Part shown: piece by piece, positions 52,315 through 60,451 of the stretch
How the letters are laid out: every line of letters starts with the position of its first letter
How positions within the stretch are numbered: position 1 is the stretch's first letter
Assembly (NCBI RefSeq): GCF_030419005.1
Contig: NZ_CP106953.1
Location: forward strand, 310,001 to 374,000
DNA from: Eleftheria terrae
GTDB taxonomy: Bacteria; Pseudomonadota; Gammaproteobacteria; Burkholderiales; Burkholderiaceae_C
DNA length: 64,000 nucleotides
Reading direction: 5' to 3'
Position numbers and translations under genes: made by a program
Notes under the pieces: model-generated
Seen by the model: the letters and a program-made list of their open reading frames with translations, nothing else
Databases searched by the model: none
What the model was told of the DNA's origin: nothing

Positions 52315-53412
52315 TCATGGAGCAGCCGCCGGCTTAACGGAACTCCGAGCAGCAGTCTCCGCCGCTCGGATCGCCAACTGCCGCAAAACGAACGCCCCTC
52401 GCTCGGCAACCGAAGGCGAAGGGTCATCGGCAATCCTGCGAGCCAGGGGCATGACGGCCTCGCCGAGGTTGTCGATCTCACGGACGAGCGCCTCAGCAGC
52501 AACGCGGCGGACAATCGACGAGCGATCAAGTGCGGCGGCGTTCAGGGTGTCCAAGAGCACAGGGACGTGACTCAGGCGTCGTTCACCTAGAACGTTGTTC
52601 AGCCGGCCTTGCAGGTACCTGATATCGGTCCACCGCCAGCTACGCCCTTCCACCCACACAGCCTTTCCTAGAAGCATGCTTCGATAGGCTCGCGCACGTA
52701 CCGCGGGTTGCACCGCCTCTGACGCAATCACCTCCAAATGTTTATCGAGGACCGTCCATCGTTGAATCTGGGCCAAAACCGCAGACATGGGTCCCGTTGA
52801 TGAAACGAGTAGCCTGCGGGTGAGCGGTGTGGCGAGTTCGGGAAGGGAGACGAGCTTTGAGATAACGTCCTTGTCCGACTCTTCAAGACGGCCCCAGGAG
52901 GTCCAAGTCGGCAGCAGCGCGCACAGCGCCTCCGCCACCAGCTCCGGGTCCGAAGACTCAGCCAGTCTGGGGACGACCTCTCTCGCTGCCGCTCTAACCT
53001 GAGGCACCCAGTCATTGAGCCTGCGTGCAGCCAAGGCAAAGAAGAAGCTGTTGGGCGCGGAACCCGAAAGACTCCGTAGTGTTCTCTCACGAACGTAGCC
53101 GTCCCAGTGGCTCAGGTCGATCCAAGTCAAGAATCTCGCTGGCTCAGCCCTTCCCTTCGAACGACTGGATGGGAGCAACGTTCGCCATCCGCTGCTCTCG
53201 GAACGCTCAGCAGCGCGCCATGCGACATCGAACTCGTCGCGGATCAACCTCTCCCAGTGCGCCAGATTGAGTAGCGATGTCCTTGAGGTGACGCGGACGA
53301 GCGATGACATATCGGCCACGCCCTGGCTGGCCGACGTGAGCGAGGCAGCAAAGCTCCGGACTGCGGCCCGCACATCGTCTTCAAGCTGTTTGTGATCGCG
53401 CTCCTGGCTCAA
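52315..53412 (-). CDS. HEAT-repeat-like protein
   Basis: 365 residues from TTG 53412 with ATCGGAAAGAAGGAGG upstream. Mostly helical hairpins (DWVPQVRAAAREVVPRLAES; RSSIVRRVAAEALVREIDNL; DDPSPSVAERGAFVLRQLAI). HEAT proteins serve as scaffolds. Largest member of the small-gene run besides the 46992 gene. Confidence 0.7.
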   Translation of the reverse strand: MSQERDHKQLEDDVRAAVRSFAASLTSASQGVADMSSLVRVTSRTSLLNLAHWERLIRDEFDVAWRAAERSESSGWRTLLPSSRSKGRAEPARFLTWIDLSHWDGYVRERTLRSLSGSAPNSFFFALAARRLNDWVPQVRAAAREVVPRLAESSDPELVAEALCALLPTWTSWGRLEESDKDVISKLVSLPELATPLTRRLLVSSTGPMSAVLAQIQRWTVLDKHLEVIASEAVQPAVRARAYRSMLLGKAVWVEGRSWRWTDIRYLQGRLNNVLGERRLSHVPVLLDTLNAAALDRSSIVRRVAAEALVREIDNLGEAVMPLARRIADDPSPSVAERGAFVLRQLAIRAAETAARSSVKPAAAP

Positions 53413-53431
53413 GTTGCCTCCTTCTTTCCGA

Positions 53432-53509
53432 TCAGCTAGTTCCTGGATTCAACCCAGATGGTCTGTCCAGGGTGATGCTCCTCATCGTACCGACCGCATC
53501 CTCCACTAG
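53432..53509 (-). pseudogene. 3' end of a small gene split by IS5 copy 2
   Basis: In frame with the part right of the IS: after ...SDRH-L comes VEDAVGTMRSITLDRPSGLN and PGTS plus TGA, whose A is fused to the next TCGGAAAG. Removing the 1355-bp IS and one CTAG restores an 80-residue gene. Confidence 0.8.
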
Positions 53510-54864
53510 CAGGCTGCTGAAATACTGCGCTGAAGCACCTACCTCGACCCGCGAGCTGATGGAGTTTCGGTAGCTGCCGTCGCGAGGAGTGTCAGAAGGG
53601 CCATTTCCGGGCCGGTTCGCCCCTGTGGAGGGCCGAGTTGCGCACCTGCGCTGCTCATCTGGCGCCTTGCAGACGGACCTGTCCCAGCGAGCGCATGCGC
53701 ACCAAGTTGTAGGCCGCCATGTTCAGCACGAACAACTGGTCCACCTTCTTGAGTCCGCGCACCATCACCTGCCGGATCGAGCCGATGGTCTTGGCCCACC
53801 CGAAGGCCTGCTCGATGCGCTTGCGGCATTGCATCGACAACGCGTACCCGTCGGTCTGGGCGATCTCATCGGGCACCGCCGAGCGACGCCCCGACTTGTT
53901 CTGCGCCACATGAGGCTCGACCTTGAGCTGCTGCAACTCGGCGATGAACTGCGCCGCGTCGTAGCCCTTGTCTGCACCCAGCGTGATCTCTGCCTCAGGG
54001 TTGACCTGCCGGGCATCGTTGATCATGGCCCGGGCCGCCGCGCGCTCGGCATAGCCGTCTGCCTGAGTGACCACGGCATTGACGATCAGGCCGTGCCGGT
54101 TGTCCATCAGTGTGTGGCCCATGAAGCGCATCTCGCTGGCAGTCTTGCCCTTGCAATACAGGCGGCTGTCTGGATCGGTCTTCGATTCGTGCGTGTCGTT
54201 GCTGCGCGGCTGGCCCCGGAAGTCGCTGCCATCGTTGCTGCTGCCACCGCCCGCGTCGTCGTCGTCACCGGCCTTCTTGGGCACAAAGCTCTTGTGGCTG
54301 GCCCACGCCTGGATCAGCGTGCCGTCCACACTGAAGTGTTCCTTGGACAGCCAGTTCTTGCGCTCGGCTTGCGCCAGCACTTCGTTGAAGAACGCGACCA
54401 CCGCATCGTGCTCGATCAAGCGCTGTCGGTTCTTGCTGAATACCGTGGGCACCCACACGTTGTCGTCCATCGATAGGCCGATGAACCAGCGAAACAGCAA
54501 GTTGTATTGCACTTGCTCCATCAGCAGTCGCTCCGAGCGCACCGAGTACAGCACCTGCAGCAACATCGCCCGTAGCAGCTTCTGCGGGGCGATGCTCGGA
54601 CGCCCGCCCTTGGCGGCGTCCTCATACATGTCGGCGAACATGTCTTCAAGCTCGATCAACGCGTCGTTGACCATCGCGCGTATCGCTCGCAGCGGATGCG
54701 TGGCCGGCACGAAGTCGTCCAGCTTCTTGACGCTGAACAGGCTCTCGGTGAAGGTGTCGGGACCGCGCATAGGTGACAACAAGATTCAGGTTCGGGTGCT
54801 GGGTGACACTGTGCCGCATCTCCGCCAGGATGCGCTGCCGACGGCGAGGTATTTCAGCAGCCTG
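53510..54864 (-). mobile_element. IS5-family insertion sequence, copy 2 (1355 bp)
   Basis: Same length and ends as copy 1 (8520-9874), opposite orientation, CTAG duplications at 53506-53509 and 54865-54868. Together the two copies bound 43.6 kb and could invert it. Confidence 0.93.
53655..54782 (-). CDS. IS5-family DDE transposase, copy 2
   Basis: 375 residues, nearly identical to copy 1 (e.g. ALIELEDM for ALSELEDM, TLMDNRHGL for TPMDNRHSL). The catalytic Asp/Asp/Glu context is unchanged. Confidence 0.93.
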   Translation of the reverse strand: MLSPMRGPDTFTESLFSVKKLDDFVPATHPLRAIRAMVNDALIELEDMFADMYEDAAKGGRPSIAPQKLLRAMLLQVLYSVRSERLLMEQVQYNLLFRWFIGLSMDDNVWVPTVFSKNRQRLIEHDAVVAFFNEVLAQAERKNWLSKEHFSVDGTLIQAWASHKSFVPKKAGDDDDAGGGSSNDGSDFRGQPRSNDTHESKTDPDSRLYCKGKTASEMRFMGHTLMDNRHGLIVNAVVTQADGYAERAAARAMINDARQVNPEAEITLGADKGYDAAQFIAELQQLKVEPHVAQNKSGRRSAVPDEIAQTDGYALSMQCRKRIEQAFGWAKTIGSIRQVMVRGLKKVDQLFVLNMAAYNLVRMRSLGQVRLQGAR

Positions 54865-55033
54865 CTAGATGTCGATCGCTGAGTTCGTAGATGAATCGAC
54901 TGAGGTTCTGGCGCTTCAGCGCCGCGTATTCACCTTCGGTAATTGCGTCGCTCCCGCACCAGACGAAGTCATGCGGCTTGGCGGCGCGAAGGGCGTCGGC
55001 AAGGCCGGCGGGCGTGATGGCGAGGAAGACCAT
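54865..55033 (-). pseudogene. 5' part of a small gene split by IS5 copy 2
   Basis: Starts at ATG 55033 (MVFLAITPAGLADALRAAKP) and reads HDFVWCGSDAITEGEYAALK, then RFIYELSDRH to the IS. Small proteins opening in this way recur on plasmids and prophages; function unknown. An in-frame ATG at 55069 is an alternative start. Completed by 53432-53509. Confidence 0.75.
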
Positions 55034-55227
55034 GACCGTGCTGTTCTCGATTCCGATCTGTGTGGGCATTCTGCTGCTCGAAAGTGAGACAAGAGCAATC
55101 CGACAACCCCGACCACGGCCAGAACCGACCGGGCAGGCAAACGAGTGATAGAAGGTTAAGACGCGGCTCCGTGGCGAGCGCGAGCAGACTGGCTCGATCA
55201 CTCTCTTTACCGCTCCCGTCACACCGG

Positions 55228-55725
55228 TCAGTCGAACGGTTTGATATCCAGCCTCAGGCCGTAGTGCAGCTTCTCGCCAGTGCGGCGGGTGGCCCCGCCG
55301 ACCACGAGCGCAGCACAACAGGTCGTGGCATTGCTGAGACGCTTCTGCGCCAGTCGGCGCCTGAAGCTTCGGGCGTCCTCGCGGCTAAGGTGTCCGACCT
55401 TTCGTCTACCGATAAGGACAGCCACTGCTTTCGGGTCAAAGCGGTTGTCGTCTTCGGGAAGCAACGTCGCCAGGCATTCCCTCTCAACGGAATCTGTGCC
55501 GTGGTCTCCCGCCACAGCAGCGAGCGCTTCCTGGTATTGTGATTCCCCAACCACTTCAAACTCGAACCCGCCAAGCCGGGGCCAATGGAAGGCCTCTTCA
55601 CTGAGCTCAGGAGCGAGCCAATTTGAACTCGTCTCCCCTTCTGCTCGCTTGGCACTGCTTGGCCGAAAAATCAGCCAAACGATCGCGAGAACAGCTGCTG
55701 TGCCGAGAAAGATGGTTGCATTCAT
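55228..55725 (-). CDS. Membrane-anchored HIRAN-like protein
   Basis: 165 residues from ATG 55725. An N-terminal TM helix (TIFLGTAAVLAIVWLIF), then a HIRAN-type fold: FEFEVVGESQYQEALAAVAG; LLPEDDNRFDPKAVAVLIGR; KVGHLSREDARSFRRRL. HIRAN domains bind damaged DNA or 3' ssDNA ends; a membrane anchor on one is unusual. First gene of the minus-strand run. AAGG upstream. Confidence 0.7.
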   Translation of the reverse strand: MNATIFLGTAAVLAIVWLIFRPSSAKRAEGETSSNWLAPELSEEAFHWPRLGGFEFEVVGESQYQEALAAVAGDHGTDSVERECLATLLPEDDNRFDPKAVAVLIGRRKVGHLSREDARSFRRRLAQKRLSNATTCCAALVVGGATRRTGEKLHYGLRLDIKPFD

Positions 55726-56103
55726 TGCTGCTGCTATACCTTGTGCTGTGTTGGGGTTGCTATTGTCTTGTCGGTGTGCTGCCCTTTGCACGCTTGTAGC
55801 CTGCACCAAGACGCGCGGCTATAACGCCATTATCATTCACCGACGAGTGCTCCCTGGCTGGCATCGCGCGGCCCCCTCGACGCCAAAGAGGCGGGCCTTC
55901 TATTGCTGACCAGCAGTCAGTTTGGCGCCTCGCTGTCCCTCCTCGGCGAGTCTGTCAGACCGCTGCCGAATGGCTGTCTACTGTTTGGGAAGAACGCCAA
56001 ATATTTCGCTCTAGAGCATTTTCGTTACGACGCTCGACAGTAAGCGTACGCTGATCACCGGCGTGCGTCGGGGGGACGTGCCCGGATGGTGCGGTCACAG
56101 CCG
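55726..56103. other. Gene-free stretch with a solitary IS66 end
   Basis: About 380 bp without a credible gene. GTAAGCGTACGC at 56040-56051 looks like an IS66 left terminus, reading rightwards into the IS256 element, with no IS66 gene following. Confidence 0.45.
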
Positions 56104-56111
56104 ATCGCAGG

Positions 56112-57467
56112 GAGCCTGTCAGGAATTTTGTGTTTGAGGCATAGCCTGTCGAACAGGAGCATGTATGCCAAGCAAAAAGAAGCCGGCTGCGGCCGCTGGG
56201 GCGGCGTTGCCGTCCATTCCCAAGGAACTGATTGACCACTTCGTGAAGGGTCCGATGAGCGCCGAGGCGGTCCAGGCCGCCTCGATGGCGTTCAAGAAGG
56301 CCCTGATCGAGCGCGCCTTGGGTGCTGAACTGTCGCACCACCTGGGCTACCCAGCCGGCGCGGCCAAGCCCGAAGAGGCGGGCAACCACCGCAACGGCAC
56401 CAGCGGCAAGACCGTGCTGACCGAGGACGGGCCACTGCGACTGGAAGTGCCGCACGACCGCGAGGGCAGCTTCGAGCCGGTGCTCATTCCCAAGCACGAG
56501 CGCCGCTTCACCGGCTTCGATGACAAGATCGTGGCCATGTACGCGCGCGGCATGACGGTGCGTGAGATCCAGGGATTCCGGGCCGAGCAGTACGGCACCG
56601 AGGTCTCCCCGGAGTTCATCAGCTCCGTCACGGATGCAGTGATGTCGGAGGTGACGGCCTGGCAGAGCCGCCCCCAGGAGCCGATGTACCCGGTGGTGTT
56701 CTTCGACGCGCTGCGGGTGAAGATCCGCGAAGACGCCGTGGTGCGCAACAAGGCCGTCTACCTGGCGCTGGGCGTGCTGGCGGACGGCACGCGCGACATT
56801 CTGGGGCTGGATCGAAGGCACCGAGGGCGCCAAGTTCTGGCTCAAGGTCTTCAACGACCTGAAGACCCCAGGGGTTGGCGACATTCTCATCGCCGTCACC
56901 GACGGGCTCAAGGGCATCCCCGAAGCCTTGGGCGCGGTCTTCCCGACCACCACGCTGCAGACCTGCATCGTGCACCTGATGCGTAACAGCCTGGACTTCG
57001 CCAGTTGGAAGGACCGCAAAGCGCTGGCCGCGGCGCTCAAGCCGATCTACACGGCGGCGAGCGCCGAGGCCGCAGCGGCCGAGCTGGAGGCCTTCGAGGC
57101 GGGGCCCTGGGGCAACAAGTTCCCCACCGTGGTGGCCGCTTGGCGGCGCAACTGGGGATCGGGTGATTCCGTTTTTTGCGTTCCCGCCGGCGGTGCGTCG
57201 GGTGATTTACACAACGAATTCCATTGAGAGCATCCACGCGCAGTTGCGTAAAATCATCAAGACGCGGGGGCACTTCCCCAGCGACGACGCCGCCACCAAG
57301 TTGATCTGGCTGGCGCTGCGCAACATCACGGTTGACTGGGGACGCGCTGCCAAGGAATGGCGCGAAGCGATGAATCAATTTGCGATTGCCTACGGCGAAC
57401 GCTTCATCAAGACCGCCATTTGATGGACGGCCTTCAGAGCCTCACACAAAAAAAATCGGACAGGCCC
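56112..57467 (+). mobile_element. IS256-family insertion sequence (1356 bp)
   Basis: Ends GAGCCTGTCAGGAATTTTGT on the left and the complement GGGCCTGTCCGATTTTTTTT on the right are imperfect terminal repeats. An 8-bp duplication ATCGCAGG (56104-56111 and 57468-57475) confirms the insertion. Confidence 0.9.
56165..57423 (+). pseudogene. IS256-family transposase with two frameshifts
   Basis: N-terminal part intact to GVLADGTRDILG (56165-56805), including FFDALRVKIREDAVVRNKAV (catalytic Asp). Frame then shifts by loss of about 2 bp: EGTEGAKFWLKVFNDLKTPG and the DILIAVTDGLKGIPEAL Asp continue in the next frame to about 57160. It shifts again before VIPFFAFPPAVRRVIYTTNS containing the Glu region. 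All DDE regions exist but not in one frame. Confidence 0.88.
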
Positions 57468-57508
57468 ATCGCAGGCAGCACGGGTAGCCAAATCTTTGTT
57501 TTCTCTGG

Positions 57509-57799
57509 CTATCGCAACCTTTCAACCTTCAAGTTGTAGATCGCCCACGCTGCATCGCGACCCTTGTCCTCCTCTCCCGCTTCGAAGGCCGCGAACATCT
57601 CCTCAAGTTTGGCGTCGATAAGCGCGGCGTGATCAAGGTCACGTTTAAGCTGAGGCCGGATCTCTGTCCAGAGCTCCTTCAGATCGGCCATGTGGGTAAC
57701 GTAGCTCCAATGCCCCCAGTCGGGATATTCATCAGGTGCCCTGGTCGCCGCAGCGCTGACGGAGCCTTCGAAGTCGGCCAAGCGTTCCTTCAGTGACAT
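57509..57799 (-). CDS. Small hypothetical protein
   Basis: 96 acidic, helical residues (MSLKERLADFEGSVSAAATR; DAKLEEMFAAFEAGEEDKGR). Located between IS256 and the IS66 copy. Family unknown. Confidence 0.6.
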   Translation of the reverse strand: MSLKERLADFEGSVSAAATRAPDEYPDWGHWSYVTHMADLKELWTEIRPQLKRDLDHAALIDAKLEEMFAAFEAGEEDKGRDAAWAIYNLKVERLR

Positions 57800-57851
57800 C
57801 AGAATGACCTTCCAGTCGGCCTCCGCTTAGGAATCAGCGAACGCCTCGCCA

Positions 57852-59431
57852 TCATGCCGCCTGTAGTTCCTCGGTACCGCCGCAGGTCAGCCGACTCGCC
57901 ACGTTCCACGGCAGCAAGTCCGCCACCTGATCCACGCGATGTTCGCCGATGTGTTGCAGCACATGCGCTAGGTACGCCTGCGGGTCGAGGCCGTTCAGCT
58001 TGGCGGTGCCGATGAGACTATAAAACGTGGCCGCCCGTTCGCCTCCTGCGTCGGAACCCGCGAATAGCCAATTTATCCTGCCAACAGCCACGGCACGGAT
58101 CTCGCGTTCGGCGGCGTTGTTGTCGATTTCTACGCGCCCGTCCTCGGCGTAGCGCACGAGCGCGGGCCAGCGGCCCAGCGAGTAGCGAATCGCCCGGGCG
58201 AGTTCGGACTTCGACGAGGTGGCCGCCTGCACGTCGTCCATCCAGTTGCGCAGTGCCTGTAGCTTCGGCACCGCGTGCTCCTGCCTCACCCGCCACCGCT
58301 CGTCGGGCGGCCGACCCCGGATGTGCCGCTCGATCTCGTATAACTCGCCGATGCGCCGCAACGCCTCGTGGGCCTGCGGTGACTTCGTGGCCTGGTGCAG
58401 CTCGAAGAACTTGCGCCGCGCATGGGCCCAGCAGGCTGCCTCGACCACCCGGCCTTGCTCGTACAGCGCCTCGAAGCCGGCATAGCCGTCGGCCTGCAGG
58501 ATGCCGTCGAACCGCTTCAGATGTTCCTGTGGCCGCTCACCCTTGCGGTCAGGCGAATACTGGAACCACACCGCCGGCGACTGTGGGCTGCCCAGCGGCC
58601 GCTCGTCTCGCACGTAGGCCCACAGCCGCCCGGTCTTCGTGCGGCCTTTACCTGGCGCGAGCACGGCCACCGATGTGTCGTCAGCGTGCAGCTTCTCGGC
58701 GCTGAGCACGTACTGCTGCAGCGCGTCAATCAAGGGGTCCAGCAGCCGCGAAGCGCTGCCCACCCAGTCCGCCAGCGTCGAGCGCTCCAGCTCCACCCCC
58801 TCGCGGGCGTAGATCTAGCTCTGGCGGTACAGGGGCAGGTGGTCGGCAAACTTGCTGACCAGCACGTGTGCCAGCAGGTTCGGGCCCGCCAGGCCCCGAG
58901 CGATCGGGCGACTCGGCGCCGGCATCTGGGTCAGGGTCTGGCAGCGCGGCAGACGTACTTCGGCCTGACGTGTCGGACCACCTTGAAGCGCTGTGGCACC
59001 AGCTCCAGCACCTCGGCCACATCCTCGCCGACGTTGCGAAGCTCCCCGCCGCAGTCGCTGCATCTGCACGCCGGCTCGTGACGTACCGTCTCGCGTGGCA
59101 AGTGCGGCGGCAGCGGCTTGCGTGCAGGGGGATGATGTGCAGGGGTGGACGCCGTCGTGTTCTGCGCCTCGCCGTCCGGCAGCGCGCTGCAACGGGTCTC
59201 GAGGTCTTCGACCAGCAACTCCAGCTGCTCGATGTGCTCCAGGCGCTCGGAACTGGCGCCGAACTTGTCTCGCTTGAGCCGGGCGACCTCCAGCTTGAGC
59301 TTCTCCACCAGCAGGCGCTCCAGCAGCAATTCGCGCTCGCGTTGCGCGAGGCGGTCCTTGAGCGCTTCGTAGTCTTCGACGGAGATCGCGGCCACGGGCT
59401 GTACTGTGCCAACGGCTCGCTCCCCTCGCAA
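57852..59431 (-). pseudogene. tnpC: IS66 tnpC transposase with frameshift and stop
   Basis: N-terminal half (59431 to about 58960) and C-terminal half (58796 to 57852) are in different frames: the motif KYVCPRCQTLTQ is disrupted by a small deletion (VCRAARP) near 58960. An in-frame TAG at 58815-58817 replaces a Glu codon (RQS-stop-IYAREG). The DDE core itself is intact: KLHADDTSVAVLAPGKGRTK; ILQADGYAGFEALYEQGRVV; EIDNNAAEREIRAVAVGRIN. Confidence 0.88.
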
Positions 59432-59452
59432 CCGCGTTGACCGTCGGTTACC

Positions 59453-59800
59453 TCACACCGCCATCGCTGGCTGCCACGTGCGAGCTGGCATCCGCCAGTC
59501 GATGCCCTCCAGCAGCATCGACAGCTGCGCCGGGGTGAGCGACACGGCACCGGAGGAGGCCTGCGGCCAGACGAAGCGGCCGCGTTCCAATCGCTTGCTC
59601 AACAGCAGCAGGCCCTGGCCGTCGAACCACAGCACCTTGATCATGTCGCCGCGCTTGCCCCGGAAGACGAACACGTGGCCGGAGTACGGGTTGTCGGGCA
59701 ATGCAGTCTGCACCAGGGCCGCCAAGCCGTCTAAGCCCTTGCGCATGTCGGTGTGGCCGGCCGCGATCCACACGCGGGTGTTCGGCGGCAGGCCGAGCAT
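59453..59800 (-). CDS. tnpB: IS66 TnpB
   Basis: 115 residues, intact (MLGLPPNTRVWIAAGHTDMR; NPYSGHVFVFRGKRGDMIKV; LTPAQLSMLLEGIDWRMPAR). An accessory protein of IS66 transposition. Overlaps tnpA by 1 bp. Confidence 0.93.
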   Translation of the reverse strand: MLGLPPNTRVWIAAGHTDMRKGLDGLAALVQTALPDNPYSGHVFVFRGKRGDMIKVLWFDGQGLLLLSKRLERGRFVWPQASSGAVSLTPAQLSMLLEGIDWRMPARTWQPAMAV

Positions 59801-60183
59801 CAGCGATGGACCTCGCTCACGGCCTTCAGCACCTCGCGCAGCGTGCCGGCGTCGACGTGAGCTGGCACGATGATGCGGACGTTCTGGGTTACGATCTCGA
59901 TGGGAGAAGCCGTCGGAGCCGCGGTCGCGCTCGGTGCTCGATCGCAGACGCTCACCGGTAGCAACGCCGGTGGCAGCGCCTTCCCACCCGCCGGGCGCTC
60001 CTTGCACCAGCGCCGCGCCAGGTTCGCGTTGACCCCGTACTTCAGCGCGACGCCGGAAAGCGAGACGCCGGGTACCCGACAAGCATCAACCACGGTCTGC
60101 TTGAATTGCTCTGCATGCGGGCGTCGCTTACGCGGCGTTCCGGCTGCACTCTTCCCACTCTTGATAGAGTCCACTATGTCCAT
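59800..60183 (-). CDS. tnpA: IS66 TnpA
   Basis: 127 residues, intact. HTH region HAEQFKQTVVDACRVPGVSL and VALKYGVNANLARRWCKERP; C-terminus VPAHVDAGTLREVLKAVSEV. DNA-binding accessory protein of IS66. Confidence 0.92.
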   Translation of the reverse strand: MDIVDSIKSGKSAAGTPRKRRPHAEQFKQTVVDACRVPGVSLSGVALKYGVNANLARRWCKERPAGGKALPPALLPVSVCDRAPSATAAPTASPIEIVTQNVRIIVPAHVDAGTLREVLKAVSEVHR

Positions 60184-60195
60184 AGTGGGAACTAT

Positions 60196-60451
60196 CTAAG
60201 GTCCGCGAACCGCGATCAATGTGCCCAGACCGGACGCATACGTTTGCTCGGACAGCGGAGCAAGATCTTCACCAAGTGGCCCTTCAGCGAGTTCAAGCAC
60301 GTAGCAGCTCATCGTGCGATGGTACCGCGCTGCCCCAAACCTCCCGGAGTACGGCTTACGCCCATTGCCGGACGCATACGCAGCACCGTCATGCGGATAA
60401 GCGCCTGTCTGGATCTTGGCGTGAACGTACAGCGCAAGATGCCCTGACCGT
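60196..60451 (-). other. IS66 leader region with an interrupted open frame
   Basis: A frame reading HLALYVHAKIQTGAYPHDGA, then ARYHRTMSCYVLELAEGPLG and ...TLIAVRGP ends at 60196. It is open to the IS4 boundary at 60452 and has no start of its own. It may be a real small gene cut by IS4, or an untranslated leader. Confidence 0.35.

Larger units (their letters stand above)
48077..53434 (-). repeat. Recurrent ribosome-binding segment TGATCGGAAAGGA in the small-gene operon
   Basis: The minus-strand segment (T)(G)ATCGGAAAGG(A) precedes genes at 13 places (plus-strand TCCTTTCCGATCA-like at about 48080, 48405, 48861, 49385, 49758, 49989, 50212, 50545, 50859, 51366, 51689, 52277 and 53423). In at least four it begins within the TGA or TAA stop of the previous gene. 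It contains the Shine-Dalgarno core GGAAAGGA. Its exactness exceeds what translation alone needs. Confidence 0.85.
57852..60183 (-). mobile_element. IS66-family element, copy 2 (gene block)
   Basis: Ordered tnpA, tnpB, tnpC on the minus strand, related to copy 1. The terminus on the tnpA side is at 62054 (GTAAGCGTACGG on the minus strand), separated from tnpA by the inserted IS4 copy 2. The terminus after tnpC is not found, so that end is deleted. Confidence 0.82.
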
